A stretch of DNA of 64,000 nt from an uncultured Elusimicrobiales bacterium (lineage in GTDB: Bacteria > Elusimicrobiota > Elusimicrobia > Elusimicrobiales > Elusimicrobiaceae). Numbering within the stretch: position 1 is the stretch's first letter; every line of letters starts with the position of its first letter. Below, in pieces: positions 50,556 to 59,705 of this stretch. A program made the position numbers and the translations under genes. Under the pieces are notes generated by a model. It did not search any database. It saw only the letters and a list, made by a program, of their open reading frames with translations, and was not told the origin of the DNA. The stretch is taken from NCBI GenBank assembly GCA_944324675.1, contig CALUXE010000002.1, positions 124,001 to 188,000 on the forward strand, read 5' to 3'.

Positions 50556-51749
50556 ATGGCAGAGATATTACAGTCTTTTTCGAACTTATGGCTGACGACG
50601 GGCCTTTACAATATAACATTAGGCCAAGGCATAATGATAGCGATATGTCTGTTCATACTTTGGCTTGGCATCGTAAAGCAGTTTGAGCCTTTGCTTTTGA
50701 TACCTATCGGTTTTGGCGGACTTTTGTCCAATATACCGGTAGCGGGCATAGCGGCTTTATCGGTAAGCACGGTTGACCCGAGCGGCGTAGTGACCACGGC
50801 CTTCGGCGGCTTTTTGGGGCAGGTATACGGGTTCGGCATAGAATCCGGCCTTTTCCCGCTGCTGATATTTATGGGGGTGGGCGCTATGACGGACTTTGGG
50901 CCGCTTATCGCCAACCCGAGGACGGCTTTATTGGGCGCGGCGGCGCAGTTCGGCATATTCTTTACGATATTCGGCGCTTTGATGCTGGGCAACTTTATAC
51001 CGGATTTGACCTTCTCGGTAAAAGAGGCGGCCTCAATCGGCATAATCGGCGGAGCCGACGGCCCTACGGCGATATTCTTGACGTCTAAATTGGCGCCGGA
51101 ACTTTTGGGCGCGATAGCGGTGGCGGCCTATTCCTATATGGCTTTGGTGCCGATAATACAGCCGCCGATAATGAAGCTTCTCACTACGGAAAAGGAAAGA
51201 AAGATAGAGATGAAGCAGCTCCGCCACGTATCTAAGAGGGAAAAGATACTTTTCCCGTTGGTGGTGCTTTTGCTTTGCGTCTGTTTTATACCCGACGCGA
51301 CCCCGCTTATCGGTATGTTGATGTTCGGCAACCTGATAAAGGAATGCGGCGTAACGGAAAGACTGAGCAAGACGGCCCAGAACGAGCTTATCAATATCGT
51401 TACGATACTTTTGGGTTTGGCGGTAGGTTCCAAATTGGCTTCGGAAAAGTTCCTGCAGTTTAAGACTATCGCCATAGTAATTTTGGGTTTGATAGCTTTC
51501 TGCGTGGGTACGGCTTCGGGCGTAATTTTGGCCAAGATAATGAATTTGTTCTCCAAGAACAAAATCAATCCGCTTATCGGTTCTGCCGGCGTATCGGCTG
51601 TGCCTATGGCGGCGCGCGTATCCAACAAAGTCGGGCAGGAATATAATCCCAGCAACTATCTGTTGATGCACGCGATGGGCCCCAACGTAGCGGGCGTAAT
51701 AGGCTCTGCGGTAGTGGCAGGCATATTGCTGGCGATGCTGGGGAAATAA
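50556..51749 (+). CDS. oadB: Sodium-pumping decarboxylase beta chain
   Basis: 397 aa with about nine membrane helices. The conserved sodium-site blocks are visible: [20 protein letters not shown] and [21 protein letters not shown]. It decarboxylates carboxybiotin and exports Na+ ions. It completes the pump, so this cell can build a sodium gradient from oxaloacetate decarboxylation, common in anaerobes. Ribosome site AAGGAG is 8 nt before the ATG. A terminator follows. Confidence 0.96.
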   Translation: MAEILQSFSNLWLTTGLYNITLGQGIMIAICLFILWLGIVKQFEPLLLIPIGFGGLLSNIPVAGIAALSVSTVDPSGVVTTAFGGFLGQVYGFGIESGLFPLLIFMGVGAMTDFGPLIANPRTALLGAAAQFGIFFTIFGALMLGNFIPDLTFSVKEAASIGIIGGADGPTAIFLTSKLAPELLGAIAVAAYSYMALVPIIQPPIMKLLTTEKERKIEMKQLRHVSKREKILFPLVVLLLCVCFIPDATPLIGMLMFGNLIKECGVTERLSKTAQNELINIVTILLGLAVGSKLASEKFLQFKTIAIVILGLIAFCVGTASGVILAKIMNLFSKNKINPLIGSAGVSAVPMAARVSNKVGQEYNPSNYLLMHAMGPNVAGVIGSAVVAGILLAMLGK

Positions 51750-51771
51750 AAGTTTATTTTTAATGCTTTTG

Positions 51772-51799
51772 GCCCCCGTGAAAACGGGGGCTTTTTATT
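51772..51799 (+). terminator. Rho-independent terminator after oadB
   Basis: GCCCCCGT pairs with ACGGGGGC around a GAAA loop, followed by TTTTTATTT. The rest of the gap to 51928 holds a weaker hairpin (AAAACTCC/GGGGTTTT, about 51864-51889) and the thrC promoter. Confidence 0.92.
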
Positions 51800-51910
51800 T
51801 GCGTGTGGGCTATAAGCGCGGCTTTTGGGGGCGCGGGCGGATAATTTAAAGCCTTTTTTAAAGAAAACTCCTAAAAAACGGGGGTTTTAATATAAAAAAG
51901 TCTCCAAAAA

Positions 51911-51919
51911 TGCTATCAT
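51911..51919 (+). promoter_or_regulatory. Extended -10 element of thrC
   Basis: TGCTATCAT has the TGN extension before a TATCAT hexamer, 9 nt before the ATG of thrC. No ribosome site is present, so the leader would be about 3 nt. Confidence 0.45.
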
Positions 51920-51928
51920 TTTATAGAT

Positions 51929-53170
51929 ATGAAAAAGATATTAAACTTACAGTGCGTCAACTGCGGAAAAGAATATAAGACGAGGGATTCGGACTATGTT
52001 TGCAATTCCTGCGGCGGCACGCTGGAAGTCAATTACGATTATAAGTTAATTAACAAACGTTTAGATTACGAGGTTTTGGAAAATAATACCTCGTACAATA
52101 TGTGGCGCTATATAGATCTTCTGCCGATAGACGATCACGATGATATACCGCCCGTGCAGCTGGGCTGGACTCCGCTTTATAAGGCAGATGAGCTTGCCGA
52201 GCGTTTGGGAATATCACAGCTTTTTATCAAGGACGAAGGGCGCAACCCGACGGGCTCTATAAAGGACAGAGGCAGTGCCGTAGCCGTAGCCAGAGCTCTG
52301 GAAGTTGGGGCCAAGGTAATTACGGACGCTTCAAGCGGGAACGCGAGCGACTCTTTGGCCTGTTTGACTTCAAACCTAAAAATAAAGACGGTAATATTTG
52401 CGCCAAAGAATACTCCGGAACCGAAACTTGTACAGCTTTATATTTACGGTGCGGAAGTAATCAGGGTAGATGGTACTTATGACGAGGCTTTTGAGTTGTG
52501 CCGCAGCGCGAGCGAGAAGTTCGGTTGGTATAATCGCGCGGCGGGCTATAACCCGTACGCCCGTGAAGGGAAAAAAACTTGCGCCTTTGAAATTTGCGAG
52601 CAACTCCAGTGGGAAGCGCCGGACAAGGTAATAGTGGCCGCCGGAGACGGGACGATAGTCGCTGGAATGTGGCGCGGTTTTAAAGATTTTAACAAGCTGG
52701 GCATAATAGAAAAGATGCCCCAGATGATAGCCGTTCAAGCGGAAGGGAGCGCGGCGATTACCAACGCTTGGAAGAACGGAACGGATTTAACGCCGGTGCA
52801 GGCCAATACGGTAGCCGACAGCATATCGGTAAATTATCCTAGGGACGGCTACTTGGCTTTACAGGCTTTAAAAGAATCAAACGGTATAGCTATAACGGTG
52901 AGCGACGCGGAAATACTTACCGCTATACCCGAATTGGCCCGGGAAACGGGCGTATTCGCCGAGCCGGGCGGCGCGGCGACATATGCCGGCTTAAAGAAAA
53001 TGGTGGCGCAGGGTTTGATCCACAAAGACGAATCGGTGGCTATTGTGGTTGGCGGAAACGGACTTAAAGACATTAGCGCCGCCGCCAAATCCATAGAGAT
53101 TTCCCACGAATTGGTTAAGCCGTCATTAGAGGAAGTAATAAAATTGGGGATTTTAAAACCGGAAAATTAA
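51929..53170 (+). CDS. thrC: Threonine synthase
   Basis: 413 aa PLP enzyme (fold-type II) that turns O-phosphohomoserine into threonine. An N-terminal zinc ribbon (C9, C12, C25, C28) is followed by the PLP-lysine in PTGSIKDRGSAVA, the phosphate-binding SSGNASDSLA and the GGNGLKDIS end. The zinc ribbon is present in many bacterial and archaeal ThrC proteins. It precedes two glucan-related genes, 14 nt away, with no obvious pathway link. Confidence 0.93.
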   Translation: MKKILNLQCVNCGKEYKTRDSDYVCNSCGGTLEVNYDYKLINKRLDYEVLENNTSYNMWRYIDLLPIDDHDDIPPVQLGWTPLYKADELAERLGISQLFIKDEGRNPTGSIKDRGSAVAVARALEVGAKVITDASSGNASDSLACLTSNLKIKTVIFAPKNTPEPKLVQLYIYGAEVIRVDGTYDEAFELCRSASEKFGWYNRAAGYNPYAREGKKTCAFEICEQLQWEAPDKVIVAAGDGTIVAGMWRGFKDFNKLGIIEKMPQMIAVQAEGSAAITNAWKNGTDLTPVQANTVADSISVNYPRDGYLALQALKESNGIAITVSDAEILTAIPELARETGVFAEPGGAATYAGLKKMVAQGLIHKDESVAIVVGGNGLKDISAAAKSIEISHELVKPSLEEVIKLGILKPEN

Positions 53171-53184
53171 GGGGAGAAAGACGT

Positions 53185-54087
53185 ATGGAAGAGAAACTTT
53201 CATCAACAGCAGCAATAAAAATAGATCATGACTCCGTAAAAGAGGTGCAATACGATTTGCCGCAGAGTTACGGAAAGACGGAATCATTCCTTTTGCCCAA
53301 GGACCCGGGCTGGATATTCCTTTTTTGGGATATAATAAAGGATACTTACGAATATATTATGGGCGAACGCGGACGCGATATCTTTGATAAATCAAGAAGC
53401 GTAATCCGCGTACACGACATTACCGGGGTGGAAGGATTTAACGGCAATAATTCCAATTCTTATTTTGACATACCCGTCGTTTTGGACGCGAGAAGTTGGT
53501 ATATTAACATACCGGTAGGCGCGCGCAAATACATCTGCGATATAGGCATCATAACGCCGGAAGGGGAATTTGTGCTGCTTACAAGAAGCAACAGCACGAC
53601 TACGCCTCCGGGCAAGATGTCCGACGTGATAGACGACAAATGGATGATGGTCGAAGGCGAGTACGAGAAATTGGTAAAAATGTCTGGAGTGGAGTTGTTC
53701 GGCTCTCTTAGCGGCGCGAGCGAGAAACTGCATAATATACTGCAGCAGCGCTGGAAAATGTTCGGGCTGGACGTCAACACCATGCCGACTTCCAATATGT
53801 CTTCTTGGGGTTCTGCCCGCTTGGCCGCACCCGCTCCGACGCAAGAAACCGACGAGGACATTTGGCTTAAAGCCGATTGCGAACTTATCGTATACGGCCA
53901 GGCCAGCAAAAACGCAAAAGTTTTGATAGGCGATAAGGAAATACAGCTCGGCCCGGACGGGACATTCTCTTTGAGATATTCCCTTCAAGACGGGCAGGTA
54001 GTAATACCGATAAAAGCGCATCACCACACCAAGACGGAAAAGAGAAGAGCCATAACCATTAAAGCCGAAAGACAAAAGGAGGCCTAA
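53185..54087 (+). CDS. DUF4912-domain protein
   Basis: 300 aa. The DUF4912 core is at about residues 20-165: LPQSYGKTESFLLPKDPGW, FLFWDIIKDTYEYI, FDIPVVLDARSWYINIPVG and YICDIGIITPEGEFVLLTRS. The C-terminal part has a starch-binding-like or Ig-like strand region (DIWLKADCELIVYGQASK). The family often sits beside GH57 glucan genes and may bind glucan or modulate the branching enzyme; the function is unknown. It is 2 nt before the branching enzyme gene with a good ribosome site. Confidence 0.82.
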   Translation: MEEKLSSTAAIKIDHDSVKEVQYDLPQSYGKTESFLLPKDPGWIFLFWDIIKDTYEYIMGERGRDIFDKSRSVIRVHDITGVEGFNGNNSNSYFDIPVVLDARSWYINIPVGARKYICDIGIITPEGEFVLLTRSNSTTTPPGKMSDVIDDKWMMVEGEYEKLVKMSGVELFGSLSGASEKLHNILQQRWKMFGLDVNTMPTSNMSSWGSARLAAPAPTQETDEDIWLKADCELIVYGQASKNAKVLIGDKEIQLGPDGTFSLRYSLQDGQVVIPIKAHHHTKTEKRRAITIKAERQKEA

Positions 54088-54089
54088 TA

Positions 54090-55718
54090 ATGCAGCAGGA
54101 AAAAGGATACCTTTCTTTAGTATTACACGCCCATTTGCCTTTTATAAGGCATCCGGAATATCCGGACTTCTTGGAGGAAGACTGGTTCTATGAGGCTATG
54201 GTAGAGACCTATCTGCCCCTTTTGGATGTATATGAAAAGCTTACGGCCGAAGGCGTGGATTTTAGGATAACGATGTCGCTCACGCCGCCTTTGTGCGCCA
54301 TGATGTCCGACGAGCTTTTGATAAGCAGATTCAGACATTATTTAAATCAGAGGATTGAACTTTCGGAAAAAGAACTCAACCGTACGGCCAATACGGAATT
54401 TTACCACGTGGCGTTGATGTACAATCAGAAATTCAAGCGCTACCGCGAGCTTTTTGAAGATTATTATCACGGCCAAATTTTACAGGGCTTTAAAAAATTC
54501 CAGGATATGGGCAAGCTGGAAATAATTACCTGCTGCGCCACGCACGGCTATTTGCCTTTGCAGGTGCACAGGGAAAGCGTCCGCGCGCAAATTAAAATAG
54601 CGGCGGAAGATTACAGAAGAAGATTTGACAGAAACCCGCGCGGCATTTGGCTGGCGGAATGCGCCTATAATCCGGGCGACGATATCTTCCTTAAAGAGCA
54701 GGGCATAAGATTCTTCTTTATGGAATCGCACGGCATAATGCACGGCACGCCCAGGCCGAAATACGGCATATACGCGCCCGTATACACGCCTAACGGCGTG
54801 GCGGCGTTCTCCAGAGATATGGAATCGGCCCAGCAGGTATGGAGCGCGGAAAGCGGATATCCCGGCGACCCACGTTACAGAGAATTCTACCGAGATTTGG
54901 GATACGATTTGGATTACGACTATATCAAACCGTATCTTCACTCCGACGGCGTAAGACGCAATATCGGTATGAAGTATCACAAAATTACCGGTAAAGTTTC
55001 TTTAAATCAGAAGCAGCCGTATTATCCAAATGACGCTAAAGAAGTGGCGGCGACTCACGCGGGCAATTTCATGTTTAACCGCCAGAAACAGCTGGAATAT
55101 CTCGCCTCGGTAATTACCGATAGGAAACCTTTGATAGTTTCCATGTACGACGCCGAACTTTACGGCCATTGGTGGTATGAGGGTATAGATTTCCTCTATT
55201 TCCTTTTCAAGAAAATCCACTACGACCAGAAAGACATAAAGCTTATAACTCCGCTTGAATATCTTGAAAAATATCCCGTCAATCAGGTTGTACAGCCTTC
55301 GATGTCGTCTTGGGGCGATAAGGGCTATCACGACGTATGGCTCAACAGCGGCAACGATTGGATATACAGGCATCTTATCAAGGCGGCAGAGCGTATGGTG
55401 GAATTGGCCAACAGATTCCCCAACGCCGAGGGCGTTTTGAGAAGGGCCTTAAATCAGGCGGCGCGCGAACTGGTGCTTATGCAGTCTTCCGATTGGGCTT
55501 TCCTTATGACTGTAGGCACTGCCAAGGAATATTCCACCAAACGCACTAAAGATCACGTAAAGCGCTTTATAGCCATTTACGATATGATTATGGGCAACCG
55601 CATAGACGAGGGTTTTATTTGGGATTTGGAACAGAAGGACAATATCTTTCCGAATATAGATTACAGAGTCTATTGCTCCGAGGAGGCGCAAGCCGTAGAA
55701 CGGGGCAAAACCGTTTAA
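54090..55718 (+). CDS. GH57 1,4-alpha-glucan branching enzyme
   Basis: 542 aa, GH57 with a C-terminal DUF1957-type helical region, the form of GH57 branching enzymes. Motifs: LVLHAHLPFIRHPE (N-terminal HAHxP), the nucleophile E190 in GIWLAECAYNPG and the acid D354 in MYDAELYGHWWYEG. It adds alpha-1,6 branches to glycogen or a similar glucan. A canonical phosphohexomutase elsewhere in the window supports glucan metabolism. Ribosome site AAAGGAGG. A terminator follows. Confidence 0.92.
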   Translation: MQQEKGYLSLVLHAHLPFIRHPEYPDFLEEDWFYEAMVETYLPLLDVYEKLTAEGVDFRITMSLTPPLCAMMSDELLISRFRHYLNQRIELSEKELNRTANTEFYHVALMYNQKFKRYRELFEDYYHGQILQGFKKFQDMGKLEIITCCATHGYLPLQVHRESVRAQIKIAAEDYRRRFDRNPRGIWLAECAYNPGDDIFLKEQGIRFFFMESHGIMHGTPRPKYGIYAPVYTPNGVAAFSRDMESAQQVWSAESGYPGDPRYREFYRDLGYDLDYDYIKPYLHSDGVRRNIGMKYHKITGKVSLNQKQPYYPNDAKEVAATHAGNFMFNRQKQLEYLASVITDRKPLIVSMYDAELYGHWWYEGIDFLYFLFKKIHYDQKDIKLITPLEYLEKYPVNQVVQPSMSSWGDKGYHDVWLNSGNDWIYRHLIKAAERMVELANRFPNAEGVLRRALNQAARELVLMQSSDWAFLMTVGTAKEYSTKRTKDHVKRFIAIYDMIMGNRIDEGFIWDLEQKDNIFPNIDYRVYCSEEAQAVERGKTV

Positions 55719-55740
55719 AGCGGCGTGTTTTTGTATTGCG

Positions 55741-55774
55741 AAACGGCGGGCGCATTAAAGCCCCGCCGTTTTTG
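55741..55774 (+). terminator. Rho-independent terminator after the branching enzyme gene
   Basis: AAACGGCGGG pairs with CCCGCCGTTT around an 11-nt loop, followed by TTT. Confidence 0.88.
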
Positions 55775-55865
55775 CGGTTTATAGCTGTTTAGGGAGCAAG
55801 TATTTTCCCGTAATTTGGGCCAAACGGGTTTTGGGTTCAACGGTTCGTTTTTGTGGCTTTAGGGG

Positions 55866-56138
55866 TTATTTTTCAGCGGGGTAAAAGTAAATGTCCAAAT
55901 TTCTGAATGTTATGCCCGCCGCTTCTATTTTAGCTTTAGTTATATCCCAATATTTTGTGTTTATCATTCTGGCTAATTCTTCTTTGGTAATTTTCAAAGC
56001 CAGGCATACTATATCCGAAGAATAATCTTTTTGCTTAGCGACTTTTGTGTTTGCTGTATCCCCTAGATAGGCCCCAAAAGATCTAAATGTTTGGCCGTTA
56101 CAAATAAATTCGTAATTACATAATATTTTCTTTAACAT
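55866..56138 (-). CDS. Small protein of unknown function
   Basis: 90 aa; I do not recognise it. No signal peptide or membrane helix is seen. The composition is normal for a protein with alternating secondary structure (ITKEELARMINTKYWDITKA looks like a helix pair). It has no ribosome site and is in a locally AT-rich stretch between two well-defined units, so it may be a recent or lineage-specific gene, or not coding. Confidence 0.5.
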   Translation of the reverse strand: MLKKILCNYEFICNGQTFRSFGAYLGDTANTKVAKQKDYSSDIVCLALKITKEELARMINTKYWDITKAKIEAAGITFRNLDIYFYPAEK

Positions 56139-56193
56139 ATTAAGATTATTTTAATAAAAAAATAGTAGCGAGTATAGCGCGATATTGAATTTT

Positions 56194-58269
56194 CTAGCCC
56201 AAATCTATAATATCCCAATATTTTTGATACAAATCGATAAGGCGCTGTTTAAAGGGGGCGTTTTCCGGTTTTCGCAGCATAGGGTCATAGTTTATTAAAA
56301 AATCTCTGTCTTCCACGGCCCAGCGCAAGACGTCTTTATCTTTTATTATATCGCCCGCTTTAAATTCCAATTCGCCCGATTGGCGGGTGCCGAGTATTTC
56401 GCCGGGCCCTCTTAGTTCCAAATCCTTTTCCCCTATTTTAAAACCGTCGTTGGTTTGGCAAACGGCGTTTATCCTTTCGGAAGAAACGGAGGAAGTATTT
56501 TGAGTTACCAGTACGCAATAAGATTTGTCGCTTCCTCTTCCTACTCGCCCTCTTAATTGGTGAAGGCTCGCCAAACCAAAACGTTCCGCGTTTTGTATTA
56601 CCATTATTGTGGCGTTTTTTATGTCGATACCTACTTCTATTACGGGCGTGGCTACCAAAATATCGGTTTTTTTGTTAAGGAAATCTTCCATTATTTTTTG
56701 TTTTTCCGCGCTTTTCATCGCGCCGTGTATCATGGCGACTTTATATTGCGGCATAAGGGTTTTTATTCTTTCGAATTCCTGCGTTGCCGCTTTAAGTTGG
56801 AGTTTATCGCTTTCGTCTATCAGCGGATAGACGATATAAGCCTGTCTTCCTTTAGAGACTTCTTCTCTTACCATATCAAACGCTTTGCTCTCGCTTAAAT
56901 GGCTTGTAAGTATCGGCTGGCGGCCGGGCGGAAGCTGATCTATGGTGGAAACGTCCAAATCCCCGTAAAAAGCCAAGGCGAAAGTCCGGGGTATGGGGGT
57001 GGCCGTCATTGAAAGCATATCAATATCGCGCGCTTTAGCCCTGAGTTTGGCGCGTTGTTTTACGCCGAAACGGTGTTGCTCGTCTATCACTATAAGTTTT
57101 AAATCCTTGAATTTTACATTGTCTTCTATTAGGGAGTGCGTACCGATAATAATGTCCAAATCGCCTTGGGCAAGAGATTTTAGGATTTTATCCTTATCTC
57201 TTTTGGGGGTTTTGGAAGTCAACAGGTCTATTTTTACGCCCAAACCGTTAAGGTATCGCTTTAGGGTTATAAAGTGCTGAGTGGCCAAGATTTCCGTCGG
57301 GGCCATAAAGGCGCATTGATATTTGTTTTCCGCGACCAGAAGCATGGCGCAAAGCGCCACGACCGTTTTCCCGGAACCTACGTCGCCTTGTACCAGGCGG
57401 GTCATTGGGAACGGGTTTTGCATATCCGCGAAGATCTCGTTTATCACTCGCGACTGGGCTTTTGTAAAAGTATAATCCAAATTGTTCTTGAAAGGGGTAA
57501 GCAAAGTCCTTTTTATTTGATAGGAATGTTCCTTTTTTTGGCGTACGCTTTGGCGCTTCTTTATGGACCAAGCCATTGTCATCAGCAAAAATTCCTCATA
57601 TACCATACGCCTTCTGGCGTTTTCCAGCTCCGCGAAAGATTTGGGGAAATGTATCGCGTATAGCGCTTGGCGAATATTTAGCAAATTTCGTTTTTGTATC
57701 AGCCGCTGAGGCAGGGCTTCCCCTTCCTCTGACAAATATTTGTTTAAAGCGTCAAAGACCGCCGCGCGGAAGAATTTATTGCTCAGCCCCTGCGTCAAGG
57801 CGTAAACGGGGATAATGGCGCCGGCGTTTATTTTGGCGTCGGGCGAGTTGACGGGATAATATTCCTCTACGGTTATTTTGTTGGAGAAGAAAGAATTTCT
57901 ATCCTCTCTTTTGCCAATAATCCAAAGTTTAGCGTCGACTTTAAAATCCTTTCGCATTTGCATAAAAGGGTCAAAGCGGCGCATTTTCTTTTTAAACCAG
58001 ACTGCCTCTATCACATTGCCTTTATCGTCGCGCATGAAGGCTTTAAATATAAGCAAAGCCCTAGTTGGGATAGTTTGCGCTTTTATGACAGTGTATATCC
58101 CCGCTACATTTTCCGTCCGTTTAAATTGAGATAATTTGGCATCGAGGCGTCTGTCTTGATAAGTTCTCGGGTAATAATGCAGCAAATCGCTTGCCGAGCT
58201 TAAATCAAGCTGGGCGAACAATTTCGCTTTTGCCGGGCCGATACCTTTCAGAGCTGTTATTGAAGGCAT
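56194..58269 (-). CDS. recG: ATP-dependent DNA helicase RecG
   Basis: 691 aa. An N-terminal wedge/OB domain (TRALLIFKAFMRDDKGN) is followed by the SF2 helicase core: Walker A VQGDVGSGKTVVAL, DEQH box VIDEQHRFGVKQRAKL, TATPIPRTF and QLRGRVGRGSDKSYC. It remodels stalled replication forks. No ribosome site; TATAAT lies 5 nt before the ATG. Confidence 0.97.
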   Translation of the reverse strand: MPSITALKGIGPAKAKLFAQLDLSSASDLLHYYPRTYQDRRLDAKLSQFKRTENVAGIYTVIKAQTIPTRALLIFKAFMRDDKGNVIEAVWFKKKMRRFDPFMQMRKDFKVDAKLWIIGKREDRNSFFSNKITVEEYYPVNSPDAKINAGAIIPVYALTQGLSNKFFRAAVFDALNKYLSEEGEALPQRLIQKRNLLNIRQALYAIHFPKSFAELENARRRMVYEEFLLMTMAWSIKKRQSVRQKKEHSYQIKRTLLTPFKNNLDYTFTKAQSRVINEIFADMQNPFPMTRLVQGDVGSGKTVVALCAMLLVAENKYQCAFMAPTEILATQHFITLKRYLNGLGVKIDLLTSKTPKRDKDKILKSLAQGDLDIIIGTHSLIEDNVKFKDLKLIVIDEQHRFGVKQRAKLRAKARDIDMLSMTATPIPRTFALAFYGDLDVSTIDQLPPGRQPILTSHLSESKAFDMVREEVSKGRQAYIVYPLIDESDKLQLKAATQEFERIKTLMPQYKVAMIHGAMKSAEKQKIMEDFLNKKTDILVATPVIEVGIDIKNATIMVIQNAERFGLASLHQLRGRVGRGSDKSYCVLVTQNTSSVSSERINAVCQTNDGFKIGEKDLELRGPGEILGTRQSGELEFKAGDIIKDKDVLRWAVEDRDFLINYDPMLRKPENAPFKQRLIDLYQKYWDIIDLG

Positions 58270-58415
58270 AATATATTATAGATTTTTCTTTTGTAATAAA
58301 TGGGTATATCTGAAAAATGGGATAAAAGGCCCATGTTCTTTTGGGTCTAATTTCCCTGGCGGAAATGGAGAGTATTTATTAAAATTAAAATATCTTAAAT
58401 ACTGCGGATAAGCGA

Positions 58416-59705
58416 ATGTTTAAAAAATTTTTATCTTTAGCATTGATATTCATTCTAGCCGGAGGAAGCGTTCTCCGCGCCGGCGGAGAGATGCCTTTGG
58501 AAGACATAAAGATGATGCTATACAAGTCTAAGGGTTACGCTAAGGATCGGGGGGATCTGCTTGCGATGTCGGTATTGGCGGGTATGGCGCACTATGATAA
58601 GATAATACGGGAATATATCGCTTTGGAAGCGGAAATAGCCGCGAAAGAAGCCCTTCTGGCCAATGAGCAAAACGCCCGCATACTAAAATCAGGCAAGAGT
58701 ATGCTGATAGAGGTGGAAAAAGATTTTTCCATGAATTTCCCCGCGCTTGACAATCATTATAAACAGGAGAAGGCGAGAGTGTACGAACCCGCCTTGGAGG
58801 AAGTAAGGAAACACCGTTTGGCGTATTTTGAATATTATAGATCTGCGGAAATAAAATCCCAGTGGCAGGAGGCGGAAAAGAAATTCGCGGCGATAGAAAG
58901 GGAATTCCATAATTTGGAACGAAAATGGAATTCTGCCCGCAATATACTTTTGAAAACGAATGTTCCAGCGGAAGAAGCGGCTCTGAAAAAGGAAATAGCT
59001 GTTTTGAAAAGGAATTTGACGGCCAAGAGGGATATTTTTGCTAACGTGCAATATAAGGTTTTCAAAGAGGAATACAACTCTCTTATGACGAAATTAAGGG
59101 GAAAGGCGGGTTTATTTTTGCCGGATAAGCTGGATGGATTCGTTAAAACAATGGAGGCGGATTTGCTTCGATTTGAGCGGGCCGCGAGCGCAGAGGATAT
59201 AGCTTTTGTCCGCCGCACTCTAAAGCAGTCCTTGGATAAATTTAGCGGGATGTCTGCGGGCGTTGGCAGCAGGGAGATTAAATTTTATAGGGAGAATTTG
59301 AACAGATTTTTCAAGAATTTATCCAAGCGTTTGAGTTTTAAATCTTCTATTCCGATGATAGTTGCGGGCGGGGTGGTGTTGTATATGCTTTCGGCGCAGA
59401 GTGCTCAGGCGGAGTCTTTCCTTTCCAACAAAAGGGTTTTAGTGCTTAGAGCTTTAGACTATTCTTACAGAGAAACGCCGGAGCTTATGCTGGCAAATAC
59501 GATGGTTTTGCAAGATATGTACGGCGGCGAACTTGTGGCCGACGTCATCTGCGAGAATCAAGAATACATACCCCTTTTGACGAAACAATCCGAAGCGTTA
59601 AAAGCCATTAGCGAAAACGCTTACAAAGAATCCGCCATGATATCAGATATAGTGGTAAGTTCTTCGGATTTTAAACTGCCGACAAATTTTGATTTCGGTT
59701 TTTAG
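58416..59705 (+). CDS. Exported coiled-coil protein of unknown function
   Basis: 429 aa; I do not recognise the family. It has a signal peptide (KKFLSLALIFILAGGSVLRAGG). Residues about 60-290 are highly charged and helical, fitting a long coiled coil. A second hydrophobic stretch with a signal-like end lies at about 309-331 (IPMIVAGGVVLYMLSAQSAQAES), after a basic segment. The last 100 residues look globular. The upstream gap (146 bp) carries two small hairpins but no clear promoter. The 3' end overlaps the convergent Xer gene by 4 nt. Confidence 0.7.
   Translation: MFKKFLSLALIFILAGGSVLRAGGEMPLEDIKMMLYKSKGYAKDRGDLLAMSVLAGMAHYDKIIREYIALEAEIAAKEALLANEQNARILKSGKSMLIEVEKDFSMNFPALDNHYKQEKARVYEPALEEVRKHRLAYFEYYRSAEIKSQWQEAEKKFAAIEREFHNLERKWNSARNILLKTNVPAEEAALKKEIAVLKRNLTAKRDIFANVQYKVFKEEYNSLMTKLRGKAGLFLPDKLDGFVKTMEADLLRFERAASAEDIAFVRRTLKQSLDKFSGMSAGVGSREIKFYRENLNRFFKNLSKRLSFKSSIPMIVAGGVVLYMLSAQSAQAESFLSNKRVLVLRALDYSYRETPELMLANTMVLQDMYGGELVADVICENQEYIPLLTKQSEALKAISENAYKESAMISDIVVSSSDFKLPTNFDFGF

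Noticed and set aside
51864-51889. Second terminator or riboswitch between oadB and thrC
   Set aside because: The AAAACTCC/GGGGTTTT hairpin has a wobble pair and no T tract, and it lies upstream of the -10 of thrC, so it would not be transcribed with that gene.
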